From contig NZ_VSMC01000029.1 in the NCBI RefSeq assembly GCF_008728965.1, positions 1 through 34,815 on the forward strand: DNA of 34,815 nt, read 5' to 3'. Made by a program: the position numbers and the translations under genes. The notes beneath the pieces are model-generated. The model saw nothing but the letters and a program-made list of their open reading frames with translations. It was not told the DNA's origin and made no database searches. This DNA comes from Heminiphilus faecis (GTDB lineage Bacteria; Bacteroidota; Bacteroidia; Bacteroidales; Muribaculaceae). Below are positions 1 through 7,998 of this stretch, piece by piece; the first letter of the stretch is position 1; every line of letters begins with the position of its first letter.

Positions 1-2
1 CC

Positions 3-170
3 ATTGAAAATGCAAATAAGATAATTAGAAAATATATCCCTAAGAAATCAAATTTTGACGACTTCTCTGATAAGAGAATAATGGAAATACAAAAGAAATT
101 GAACCGCAGACCACGAGAGAAAATAAACTTTGATACACCTAAGGCGCGTTTTTTCGCACACGTTGGATAA
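3..170 (+). pseudogene. IS30-family transposase, C-terminal fragment (continues left of window)
   Basis: An open frame enters from the left edge and stops at 168-170, giving 55 residues. It reads NKIIRKYIPKKSNFDD, then QKKLNRRPREKINFDTP, the typical C-terminal block of IS30-family DDE transposases (N-x-x-I-R-x-Y-x-P-K and LN-x-RPR). The catalytic DDE residues would lie outside the window, so I cannot say whether the element is intact. The right terminal repeat should fall within about 171-215, just before the tRNA promoter, but I cannot place it without the left end. Confidence 0.8.
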
Positions 171-231
171 ATTTGCATTTGCTGTTGGACTCTACACCAG
201 TTGAACCTACGGTCGATTTAATGAAAAACAC

Positions 232-262
232 TTGCAAAACAGAAAAAAACTATCTACCTTTG
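232..262 (+). promoter_or_regulatory. Bacteroidetes-type promoter of the tRNA-Leu gene
   Basis: A TACCTTTG box at 255-262 fits the TAnnTTTG -7 consensus. A TTG at 232-234 lies 20 bp upstream, the expected -33 spacing. The box ends 11 bp before the mature tRNA start. Confidence 0.7.
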
Positions 263-273
263 CACTACCGAAC

Positions 274-355
274 GCCCGGATGGCGGAATCGGTAGACGCG
301 CCGGTCTCAAACACCGGTGGAGCAATCCATCCCGGTTCGATCCCGGGTCCGGGTA
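274..355 (+). tRNA. tRNA-Leu (anticodon CAA)
   Basis: The acceptor strands GCCCGGA and TCCGGGT pair with one G-U. The anticodon stem CCGGT/ACCGG encloses the 7-nt loop CTCAAAC, giving anticodon CAA. A variable arm (TGGAGCAATCCA) makes it a class II tRNA as expected for leucine. The T arm is CCCGG-TTCGATC-CCGGG. The discriminator is A, and CCA is not encoded. The gene has its own promoter and terminator. tRNA-Leu genes are common integration targets, and an IS30 remnant lies directly upstream. Confidence 0.97.
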
Positions 356-356
356 C

Positions 357-396
357 AATCAGGCTGTCAATCTTGCGATTGACGGCCTGATTTTTT
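357..396 (+). terminator. Intrinsic terminator of tRNA-Leu
   Basis: Arms at 357-372 and 377-392 pair over 16 positions with a single mismatch around a TTGC loop and run into six Ts. The hairpin starts right after the tRNA. Confidence 0.9.
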
Positions 397-435
397 ATGT
401 GGCCGCTGAAAAACCCGGTTGAACTGCTAAGCGCA

Positions 436-491
436 GCAGGCGGGTAGGGGCGCCAGTAGTACGGCGCCCGCGAAACCGGACGGCCATGCGG
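436..491. repeat. 56-bp direct repeat, copy 1 (contains GGGCGCC hairpin)
   Basis: Nearly identical to 932-987 (one C/T difference seen). It contains an inverted repeat, GGGCGCC then CAGTAGTAC then GGCGCCC. No gene is supported here. Confidence 0.85.
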
Positions 492-633
492 AATGTGGTT
501 GTGGGTGGGTATATTGGTTTATGGGCGGCCATATGGGTAGGTGGTTATTCGGTTTGTGGGCGGCCTTCGGGTCGTAGCCGGACGCCGTGGTACCGGCGTT
601 TATGCCAACCCTATTGACGGCTGATAACGGAGC

Positions 634-649
634 GAGCCTGTAAAGGCTC
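634..649. repeat. 16-bp palindrome, copy 1
   Basis: Arms GAGCCT and AGGCTC enclose a GTAA loop. One of four copies between 634 and 851. Confidence 0.8.
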
Positions 650-709
650 ATGCCATTTGTTAGCCGGTCACGAAGTGTCCGGACCGGGAAATTGGTCTCG
701 AACATGTTC

Positions 710-725
710 GAGTCTGCAAAGACTC
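710..725. repeat. 16-bp palindrome, copy 2
   Basis: Arms GAGTCT and AGACTC enclose GCAA. Relative to copy 1 both arms have changed, so pairing is kept. Confidence 0.8.
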
Positions 726-745
726 GTGCTTGTTACTGTCGGCAT

Positions 746-761
746 GAGTCTTTGCAGACTC
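746..761. repeat. 16-bp palindrome, copy 3 (inverted orientation)
   Basis: Arms GAGTCT and AGACTC enclose TTGC, the reverse complement of the GCAA loop of copy 2. Copies 2 and 3 are 20 bp apart and face each other. Confidence 0.8.
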
Positions 762-835
762 ATAAATTGTGGGGTGCTGCATACCGGAGACTGCGCCGTC
801 CGAAGGCCGGCTTGTCCCCGGCTACCGTTGGGCAG

Positions 836-851
836 GAGCCTTTGCAGGCTC
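836..851. repeat. 16-bp palindrome, copy 4
   Basis: Arms GAGCCT and AGGCTC enclose TTGC. It combines the arm sequence of copy 1 with the loop orientation of copy 3. Confidence 0.8.
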
Positions 852-931
852 TCGCTATCTCGGCGATTTTCAAGGTCAGCCGCAAAACCCGATGGAGGGT
901 CAGATGGGCTGCCACAATCAGTCCAATGGCT

Positions 932-987
932 GCAGGCGGGTAGGGGCGCCAGTAGTACGGCGCCCGTGAAACCGGACGGCCATGCGG
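932..987. repeat. 56-bp direct repeat, copy 2
   Basis: Second copy of the block at 436-491, 496 bp downstream. It leads directly into the 162-bp tandem array. Confidence 0.85.
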
Positions 988-1027
988 GATGCGGTTGTGG
1001 GCGGGTATACCGGGTTGTGGAGGGCCG

Positions 1028-1604
1028 GGTAGGTGTCTATTGGTGACCTTCGGGTCGTGGCCGGACGCCGTGGTACTGGCGTCCCTACCGGTATTGGTCG
1101 TCTAACGGCCTTATTTTTATGTGGTTACGTGGGTAGGGGCTATGGGGATGTGGTTGTGGGTGAATATATTGGTTTTGGGTGGTTATGCGGGCAGGTGTCT
1201 ATTGGTGACCTTCGGGTCGTATCCGGACGCCGTGGTACTGGCGTCCCTACCGGCATTGGTCGTCTAACGACCTTATTTTTATGTGGTTACGTGGGTAGGG
1301 GCTATGGGGATGCGGTTGTGGGTAGGTATATTGGTTTTGGGTGGTTATGCGGGTAGGTGTCTATTGGTGGCCTTCGGGTCGTGGCCGGACGCCGTGGTAC
1401 TGGCGTCCCTACCGGCATTGGTTGTCTAACGACCTTATTTTTATGTGGTTACGTGGGTAGGGGCTATGGGGATGCGGTTGTGGGTAGGTATATTGGTTTT
1501 GGGTGGTTATGCGGGTAGGTGCCTATTGGTGGCCTTCGGGTCGTGGCCGGACGCCGTGGTACTGGCGTCCCTACCGGCATTGGCTGTTTAACGACATTAT
1601 TTTT
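1028..1604 (+). repeat. 162-bp tandem repeat array, about 3.6 copies
   Basis: The word CCTTCGGGTCGT recurs at 1047, 1209, 1371 and 1533, exactly 162 bp apart; the last copy decays near 1604. Each unit has a GGACGCC/GGCGTCC hairpin and, about 25 bp later, a small hairpin followed by TTATTTTT (1096-1118, 1258-1280, 1420-1442; degraded at 1582-1604). The period is a multiple of three, so a frame stays open through the first two units, but later units have TAG where the first has CAG and nothing else suggests protein. The rest of 397-1620 holds only the repeats listed here. Confidence 0.9.
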
Positions 1605-1644
1605 GGATGGGTATGGGTGGGGTGGTTGGTGGACGGGGGATAGA

Positions 1645-1674
1645 GAAAGGGCGGGGACCGGAGTCCTCGCCCTT
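1645..1674 (-). terminator. Terminator at the end of the PUL operon
   Basis: Arms at 1647-1658 and 1663-1674 (AAGGGCGGGGAC / GTCCTCGCCCTT) form a 12-bp stem with one G-U pair and a 4-nt loop, followed on the minus strand by TTTCTCT. It lies about 50 bp after the GH5 stop codon. Confidence 0.75.
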
Positions 1675-1724
1675 GTGTGATGTGTCTTATGTTCTTTGGT
1701 GCGGAAAAGTGTGCAAACTTATTT

Positions 1725-3245
1725 TCAGAAAGGGTAGGCCGAAGCCTGTACGCCGCGCATTATGCCGTCGATGGCGTACTGACACTTGGCTTTGCCGTCG
1801 GTGCGGCTGATGTCGCCGCCTGTCTCCCAGTAGAAAGGTATGCAGCCGTTTTTACGGGCTTCGCGGGTCACGACTTCGTTCCACAGCGCGCGTGATGCCT
1901 CGTGCTTGTCGAGCGGAGTGGCGTTGGCGCGGATGGCAGAGCTGTACTCGCCGAGTATGACGGGGATGCCTTTGTCTGCGTAAGCCGACTTCATTTTGGC
2001 AAACTGCGTGGCCACGGAGTTTTCATCATGTCCGGTTGAGTTGCGGTCTGAGCCCGCCACAAGGTTTGCGGCACCCCAGAACCATTTCACGCGTGAACCT
2101 TGAAACCAGTCGTTGTCCTTTTCCAGTATGGTGAAGTCTGACGGGTCGTAGAAGTGTACTTCTACAAATAGTTTTCCCGAGACGGGGTCGACAGGCATGT
2201 GCTTGATGTAGTTGTCCTTGACCGAGAGGTCTATGTTGGTCGACGGAGCCTGCACTACGAGGTGGCGCAGCGAGTTGTTGCCTCCGGTGGCGCGCACTGC
2301 GTTGATGAAGGTCTGCTGATACTTGATGATGTTCTGTACCGACTGCTCGGCTTGGGCATCGGTGTTATAGCCGGGCTCGTTCATGCCGGCGAAGAGCAGA
2401 TGCTCGTCGTAGTGCTTGAGCTGGCCGGCTATCTGGGTCCAGTAGTCGTGCTGCTTCTTGTTAATCTCCTCGCTGTAGGCGTTCTGTACGTTGTTCTCAA
2501 GCCAGCCGCCGTCCCAGTGTATGTTGACGATGGCATACATGTCCTCGGCCACGATCCAGCCTACGACTTCGTCCACGCGGGCGAGCCAGTCGGGGTCGAT
2601 GGTGTTTTTATTCTTGTCGGTCACATGGCTGTCCCAAGCGCAGGGTACGCGCACGGCGTTAAAGCCGAGAGCCTTCAGGCCCTTGATGTAGTCTTGGTTG
2701 ACCTTGGGGTTGCCCCATCCGGTCTCGCCTGAAGGTACCTCCATTGTATTGCCTATGTTGATGCCTGTGGTCATGAGTTTGACAAGGTCAATGGCCGAAA
2801 TGTCTTTGATAGTGGCGTCGGGGCCAGGCTCGGGCACTACGTATGCCGATGTCTGCTTGACGAGCACGGTGCGTGCCACGTTCTGGGCGAATACATGCAC
2901 TTTTGCCGAGCGGGCGGTTTTGCCTTCGTTGGGTTGGGTGGTCACGGTCACGGTGTATCCGTTGGCTATATCGCCTGCTACCGAAGTGGTGAGCCACGAT
3001 GCGTCGGCGGGTTTGCCTTCTTCGTCAACGTCGGCGCTTTCTACGCGGGTCTGTACGGGAACCGATGACTTGGCTACAAACGATGTGATGCCTCCGGCAG
3101 GCTCAACCGCGATGCCTTCGGCAAGGAGCTCCGATGGTATGTCGATAGTCTCGAAGCGGCTGTCGTTGTCATCGTCGCTGCATGATGCGAAAGGCAGAAC
3201 CACGGCGAGTGACATAAGAAGATATAATTTTCTGAATATTTTCAT
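1725..3245 (-). CDS. BACON-GH5 (probably GH5_4) endo-beta-glucanase, surface lipoprotein
   Basis: 506 residues. A lipoprotein signal ends at FASC (Cys22), followed by an acidic DDDND stretch like the surface-export signal of Bacteroides lipoproteins. Residues ~40-135 resemble a BACON domain. Residues ~150-500 are GH5: NIGNTMEVPSGETGWGNP near 163-180, VRVPCAW near 198-204, NIHWDGG near 241-247, MNEP with acid/base Glu290, EVHFYDPSDFT near 362-372, and LGEY with nucleophile Glu433. The TGWGNP and H-Y-DP-DFT patterns fit subfamily GH5_4, which includes xyloglucanases and other endo-beta-1,4-glucanases. It is last in the operon, so its job is probably cutting polymer at the cell surface. The architecture resembles BoGH5A of the Bacteroides ovatus xyloglucan locus. 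Substrate is inference. Confidence 0.93.
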   Translation of the reverse strand: MKIFRKLYLLMSLAVVLPFASCSDDDNDSRFETIDIPSELLAEGIAVEPAGGITSFVAKSSVPVQTRVESADVDEEGKPADASWLTTSVAGDIANGYTVTVTTQPNEGKTARSAKVHVFAQNVARTVLVKQTSAYVVPEPGPDATIKDISAIDLVKLMTTGINIGNTMEVPSGETGWGNPKVNQDYIKGLKALGFNAVRVPCAWDSHVTDKNKNTIDPDWLARVDEVVGWIVAEDMYAIVNIHWDGGWLENNVQNAYSEEINKKQHDYWTQIAGQLKHYDEHLLFAGMNEPGYNTDAQAEQSVQNIIKYQQTFINAVRATGGNNSLRHLVVQAPSTNIDLSVKDNYIKHMPVDPVSGKLFVEVHFYDPSDFTILEKDNDWFQGSRVKWFWGAANLVAGSDRNSTGHDENSVATQFAKMKSAYADKGIPVILGEYSSAIRANATPLDKHEASRALWNEVVTREARKNGCIPFYWETGGDISRTDGKAKCQYAIDGIMRGVQASAYPF

Positions 3246-3286
3246 AAATTGTATTTGGTAAGTATTAAATATTTGCAGTGTTTATG

Positions 3287-3316
3287 AAGGGCGCCGCGTG
3301 TCAAATCGGCGCCCTT
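3287..3316 (-). promoter_or_regulatory. Intercistronic hairpin between surface lipoprotein and GH5
   Basis: Perfect 10-bp arms (AAGGGCGCCG / CGGCGCCCTT) around a 10-nt loop lie in the 88-bp gap, the longest in the operon. There is no T-tract in the transcribed direction, so an mRNA processing or stabilising stem, or partial attenuator, is likelier than a full terminator. Confidence 0.6.
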
Positions 3317-3333
3317 GTGGATTATGGGCTATT

Positions 3334-5979
3334 TTACCACTCTACGGTCGGGAAGAAACTGTCGACAGTAAACCTGACGCGCATTGAAGTCGTGAAGCCG
3401 AGTTCTGAAACGACAGCCGGATCGGTATCGCTCGGAGTGCCGAACGCGCATCCTGCGGAATTAGTCACTCCATAAGTATTCCAGAGTTCGAGGCGATGCT
3501 GGTTGCCGTCGCTGGAGTTGGGTACCTTGGCGGCATCCCATCCGGTAAGCGCAGTGCCGTCGATGGCTATATCGGTAAGGGTCATGCGGGTTGCGGGGAA
3601 TGCATCCATGAGGTTTGCCGTGTTGATAAACGTCATGATTGAGCCTGCGGAGTAATCGGTGCCGCCGGCGTTTAGCGTGATGTCAAATTCTTTCTTGCTC
3701 GGAACTATCTTGCAATTATCATCGACAACCGGTGTGAACGAGCCGTCGTTAGGTCCGGTCCAGTCACCTGCCCAATCGGGAGTGATGGTTATAAGACCGG
3801 GTGTATATGCCGCAGGATTGGTGATGATCGTGTAGTCAACCTCAATCTTGGAGGTGAAGCTGACAGCGGGGTCGCTCTCTACATTGACGGCGGCGCTGAA
3901 CGGACTCTTCACTATCTTGCCGTCGGCTGCGCCCTTGCCCCATATGTTGAATAATTCTATGCGGTAGTTGCCGTTATTTTCAATGTCGCCATAGTAGAAG
4001 TTGTTGGCGTCAAACTTGATGGCGGTGCCGTCGGTGCGGATTTCGTTTATGAATATAACCACATTCGGGTACTTGGCAACGATGTTCTGGAAATCGATGT
4101 TGACCACCATGGCGCTCACAGCGCTTCCCGAGTAGGTTAGGGTGTGATTGCCGTCAAGGGCGTCGGCGTCGATGCGGTCGATGATTTCGCCCCAGTTGCC
4201 GGCCCAGTTGCCGTCAACCCACTGGAAGTTCACCGGAGTGGCGTCGTCAAACTCACGCTTGCGCTCGCTGTAGTAGTTGAGCGAGTATGCGTAACCGTCG
4301 CCGTTGGGGAGCGCTATGCGCAGTCCGTCGTTGTCGAGGGCGAGTATTTTGAGCTTGCCGCTCTTAGTGCCTATCCATGTGTTGGCACAAATTACGTCTA
4401 CGTCTATGTCGATGGTCTTGTCGTTCTCATTGATGGTGTAGGTGCCGGTCTCGTCAGTGACGGTGCCGTCCTCGGCTATGCGGTGTATGTTTACTTTACC
4501 GTCCTCGGTAAATTCCATGTAGCCGTAGTCCTTGCCGTAGGTGTAGCCGATCCATCCGCTATCCGTGCCCATCTCCCAGTGTATCTGCTGGTCGAGGTTG
4601 GGGTAGTTGTTGGTCACGGTGTTCCAGTTGTCGGTGTCGCCCCACTGGGTGAACGGACCTTCAAATACGTGCTGCTTTCCGTCCTGACCGTTGTCAAGAT
4701 ACCACTTGGTATATAGATGTGCCTTTTCGAAGGGTACGTTGCGTGCAGTAGATATGGCGCGCACCGAGAGAGCCTGATATACGGGCACCGATATTTTTGT
4801 GCTGTTGCCCGAAAAGAACTGGAAGCCGTCGGCAAATGTGTTGTCAGACACGTTGATAGAGCCGGTGGCATAGTAGCCGGTAGTGCCTTCGCCGGTCACG
4901 TCATTGGCGGTGCGTGTACCTGCGGCGGGCAGGAAGATGGAGTTGCCGTTGGGGCCTGTGAGCTGATATCCGGCCACGCCGTCTACTTCAGTCCATTCGG
5001 CCTTACACTTTGCGAATAGCTCTTCATAGTCGGCAGCCGAGGGAAGTGTGGCTACGCCGTCGGAAGCAAGCCATACGATGTCCTGCTTGGTCTTGTAGAT
5101 GTCGGCTGAGGCGTATTGAGCGGGGTCAAAGGAGTTGTTGACACCGGTGGCATCGCCGAAGCCGAAGAGTCCGCCGAGGTCAGTGGCGCTCTTTGCACCG
5201 AGGTTGCTCTTGGCCCACTTTACGGAGAGGCCGAGGTCCACGAAGTCGTTGTCGGCATCAAAGTCGGCAGCGGCGGTGGTGAACTCCTTTACATCGCCGT
5301 ACACTATGCCCGAACCGAGGTCGAGATAAGCGGCGTAATAGTATTTGGTGGCGGGAGCAAGGCCGCTCTTGGCCACGGTAAACGCTGCTTCCTGCGATGC
5401 TGCAGGCAGAATAAGGCCGGCACGCACAGTCTCGACGTCGGGAGCGGTGGCTATGACAACGCCCACGGTAGCGTCGGGAGTAGCGTCGGTGGCCTGACCG
5501 CCCATTACTGCGCCGGTGAAGTCAACCGACTGCGCGTCGGCGGTGGTGACTTTGGCGTCGGTGGTGACGAGCGAGCTTACCTCGCCGGTGAATGTCACCT
5601 GATTTTTCAGGGTCACGAAAGCCTGATAGTAGATGGTCTTGCCGGTAGGCAGGCCCGAGAGTGCGGCGGTGATGGTGGTGCCTCCGTCGGCGCGGCCCTC
5701 ACCCTTGACGAGAGTGCCGTCGGCGGTGTTGGTCAGAGCGTTCTGCTCGTAGCCGTAGTTGAAGCCGACCTTGTAGAATGCGGCGCTCTTGTCGTCAAGG
5801 CCCTTGACCGTACCGTAAAGGGTAGCGGTTGTGGCGGTCACATCCGACGACCCGGTCGTTATCGACGAAGCGTCGATAACGGGGTCGGTGGAAATGAAGT
5901 AATTGTCATCGTCATCGCAGGCGGCAAACGAGAGGCCGAGCAGCAGCGACGCGAATATAAATATTTTGTTTTTCTTCAT
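3334..5979 (-). CDS. Large PUL surface lipoprotein (SGBP-like) with Fn3-like, FISUMP-like and C-terminal modules
   Basis: 881 residues. The lipoprotein signal ends at FAAC (Cys21) followed by DDDDN, which suggests display on the cell surface. Residues ~30-240 look like two beta-sandwich (Fn3-like) units, each with an ATTATLYG- or LAPATKYYYAAY-like signature. From ~243, DFVDLGLSVKWAKSNLG, with FLPAAGTR and GYYATGS later, matches the FISUMP-type domain of Bacteroidetes. A lipocalin-like stretch follows at ~430-590 (GYMEFTEDGKV, TGTYTINEN). Two C-terminal modules carry YRIELFN (Tyr672) and HRLELWN (His828), also seen once in the neighbouring lipoprotein. Position after susCD implies glycan binding; no catalytic motif is seen. 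The exact ligand is unknown. Confidence 0.85.
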   Translation of the reverse strand: MKKNKIFIFASLLLGLSFAACDDDDNYFISTDPVIDASSITTGSSDVTATTATLYGTVKGLDDKSAAFYKVGFNYGYEQNALTNTADGTLVKGEGRADGGTTITAALSGLPTGKTIYYQAFVTLKNQVTFTGEVSSLVTTDAKVTTADAQSVDFTGAVMGGQATDATPDATVGVVIATAPDVETVRAGLILPAASQEAAFTVAKSGLAPATKYYYAAYLDLGSGIVYGDVKEFTTAAADFDADNDFVDLGLSVKWAKSNLGAKSATDLGGLFGFGDATGVNNSFDPAQYASADIYKTKQDIVWLASDGVATLPSAADYEELFAKCKAEWTEVDGVAGYQLTGPNGNSIFLPAAGTRTANDVTGEGTTGYYATGSINVSDNTFADGFQFFSGNSTKISVPVYQALSVRAISTARNVPFEKAHLYTKWYLDNGQDGKQHVFEGPFTQWGDTDNWNTVTNNYPNLDQQIHWEMGTDSGWIGYTYGKDYGYMEFTEDGKVNIHRIAEDGTVTDETGTYTINENDKTIDIDVDVICANTWIGTKSGKLKILALDNDGLRIALPNGDGYAYSLNYYSERKREFDDATPVNFQWVDGNWAGNWGEIIDRIDADALDGNHTLTYSGSAVSAMVVNIDFQNIVAKYPNVVIFINEIRTDGTAIKFDANNFYYGDIENNGNYRIELFNIWGKGAADGKIVKSPFSAAVNVESDPAVSFTSKIEVDYTIITNPAAYTPGLITITPDWAGDWTGPNDGSFTPVVDDNCKIVPSKKEFDITLNAGGTDYSAGSIMTFINTANLMDAFPATRMTLTDIAIDGTALTGWDAAKVPNSSDGNQHRLELWNTYGVTNSAGCAFGTPSDTDPAVVSELGFTTSMRVRFTVDSFFPTVEW

Positions 5980-6004
5980 TGTTTACTGTTCCTTTAAGGT
6001 AAAT

Positions 6005-7960
6005 TTATTCGATGGTTAATGACGTAACGGAAGCTGTAACCTGACTTGCATCGATATTTCCGTCGGCATCAACAGGAGAATTGACGAGTCCTTTTTGCTG
6101 TATGCATATGGTTAAACAACTTGTTCCTTCAAATTTTAGTGTCTTGTCAGATGTGTTAGTCAGCGATATTTCGGTTTCGCCATTCTTATTGAGCGATACA
6201 GCTGATGGAACATCAAAACCTGCACCTCCGGAAGGCCATGTGAAAGGATCCAGATCTTTGTCGAAATTGTGGGCTAAGAGCACTTTAGGATCACTATCAG
6301 CTTTCCAGTCTATTCCGGACAAGGTGAAACGAATCTTGATTGTTTGTCCTTTTTTGAAACGAAGTTTTGTTAAGTCAATAGGATACAGACCATCTTCATC
6401 ATAGAAAGCGTTATATAATTCTATACGGTAATGATCGCCTGATTCAAGATAACTCTTGACATAATTGTTGTCCACTGCGAGTACGGTAGGACCGGTCTGT
6501 CCGCCGCCGATGGGCTTGATTTTGAGGCGGGCGCAGAGGTAGCGGTTCACTGCACCGGTCTCGTCTTTTGCGGCGGGAACGCCGAGCACTATCTCCTCAT
6601 TGTCGGGGTCGCATGCCATTACGGTAAATTCTTTGCCGCTGATTGATATGTTGTCAACGCTTAGCAGAGTTATCTCTTTCTCGAATACGAGCTTGTTGCC
6701 TTCGATGGTGAATGCCGAAGCCGAAGCACCGTCAATGGTTTCAAGTGAAGCCTTGTATGTGCCGTTATTGCGTTCGAGAGTAAGGGCGAAGTCATCGATG
6801 GCGGGGTAAGCGGGAGCGGAGGGAGTTCCGTAGTTGCCGATCCACTGCCATGCGCCGACGGGCGCTCCGTCCTGTTTCACAGCGCCGTTCCACCACATGT
6901 AGTCATACGGAGTCTCGTCGTTTAGGAGCAGGGTCGTGGCTGTGCCGAGATAAGACGCGTCGGAGCCTACGATTGTAAAGAGCGACTCCGCAAGGTTGTC
7001 GTAAGAGGGCTGCTGTACGGGAGCGAGCTCTGCCGACGGACCGCCCGAGGGCCAAGTGCCGTCCCAGCCTTTTTCGACATAGCATATGACCATGCGCTGG
7101 TCGCCGTTGCCACCCTTGCCGTCGTTACGTATGGCCTTGATGCCGAGCACGTGTTCGTTGAGCTTCACGAGTTCGAGGTTCACCCAGTCCACGAGCCAGT
7201 TGTCGGCTACGTCGGGGGCAAGCCATTTTACACCTGCGGGCATGGTGAGGGTCTTGCGGTCGGGGTCCATTACAAAAGGCTTGGTGACACCGTTGACGGT
7301 GAGATTGGCTCCGTTTATGAGGTCAAATGTAAGTTCAGGCATAGCGGCATATATTTCGCTATTCCCCCCGAATAACCAGTCGGGTTCGCCGGCGCCCCAT
7401 GACCAGTTGGGGCTGTCTACTCCGTCCTCTTTATATGTGGGATAGTCAGCTTCAGTGTACTCTTTACCGTCGGTAAACTTGTCCCAGCCCATAGGCGCAC
7501 ATATGAATGTGAATGAGCCGAGATCGAGCTGTCCGTGGTCCATGACCCAAGTCTTGGACTGGTCTGCGCCGCCGGTGAGGTATGTCCACAGCGGGTCGGT
7601 AAGCAGGTCGCCGTTGGTGGTGTTGATGGAGAATTTGTAGGGCGCGCCATATACCATGCCGCCGCGGGTCATTACGCCGAACTTGACTTCATAGTCGCCG
7701 GCGAAGGGTATGCGGGCTTCGGTAGAGTTTTTCTTCTCGATGCCCTGAGGATGTATCCAGCTGGTAACATATTTGTTGCCGAGCAGACTTGTCATAGTGA
7801 CTTTGTTGGTGGCCTGATCGATTTCGACCTTGTAGGCTTTGCCTTCCACGAGGTCGTCGGCAGTCAGTTCGGGAGCCGACAGGTCATGGTCGTCAGGCGT
7901 ACAAGCGGCAGCCAGCATAAGGACCGCGCTTGCAAGAAATGAATAATACTTAAACTTCAT
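6005..7960 (-). CDS. PUL surface glycan-binding lipoprotein (SGBP-like)
   Basis: 651 residues. The lipoprotein signal ends at LAAAC (Cys20), followed by TPDDHD. The N-terminal part (~30-120) looks like an immunoglobulin-like or PKD-like fold (IPFAGDYEVKFGV). The middle contains KTWVMDHGQLDLGSFTF, a pattern common in Bacteroidetes lipoproteins that follow SusD. The C-terminal module has YRIELYN at Tyr511, shared with the 881-residue protein. It is third in the operon, 38 bp after susD and 25 bp before the next gene, the usual SGBP position. The role is inferred from position; I do not recognise a named family with certainty. Confidence 0.85.
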   Translation of the reverse strand: MKFKYYSFLASAVLMLAAACTPDDHDLSAPELTADDLVEGKAYKVEIDQATNKVTMTSLLGNKYVTSWIHPQGIEKKNSTEARIPFAGDYEVKFGVMTRGGMVYGAPYKFSINTTNGDLLTDPLWTYLTGGADQSKTWVMDHGQLDLGSFTFICAPMGWDKFTDGKEYTEADYPTYKEDGVDSPNWSWGAGEPDWLFGGNSEIYAAMPELTFDLINGANLTVNGVTKPFVMDPDRKTLTMPAGVKWLAPDVADNWLVDWVNLELVKLNEHVLGIKAIRNDGKGGNGDQRMVICYVEKGWDGTWPSGGPSAELAPVQQPSYDNLAESLFTIVGSDASYLGTATTLLLNDETPYDYMWWNGAVKQDGAPVGAWQWIGNYGTPSAPAYPAIDDFALTLERNNGTYKASLETIDGASASAFTIEGNKLVFEKEITLLSVDNISISGKEFTVMACDPDNEEIVLGVPAAKDETGAVNRYLCARLKIKPIGGGQTGPTVLAVDNNYVKSYLESGDHYRIELYNAFYDEDGLYPIDLTKLRFKKGQTIKIRFTLSGIDWKADSDPKVLLAHNFDKDLDPFTWPSGGAGFDVPSAVSLNKNGETEISLTNTSDKTLKFEGTSCLTICIQQKGLVNSPVDADGNIDASQVTASVTSLTIE

Positions 7961-7998
7961 AGTTTTCTGATGATATGATTATTATGGTGTGTGTTGTC

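Noticed and set aside
1033-1356. Open frame of 107 codons made of two 54-residue repeats
   Set aside because: It exists because 162 is a multiple of three. Later units have in-frame TAG where the first has CAG, and the composition follows the G-rich repeat.
397-1620. Possible CRISPR array
   Set aside because: The 162-bp units are near-identical throughout, without short repeats alternating with unique spacers, and there are no cas genes in the window.
5116-5997. 293-codon plus-strand frame opposite the large surface lipoprotein
   Set aside because: Glycine/valine-rich shadow of the real gene in GC-rich DNA, with no signal or motif.
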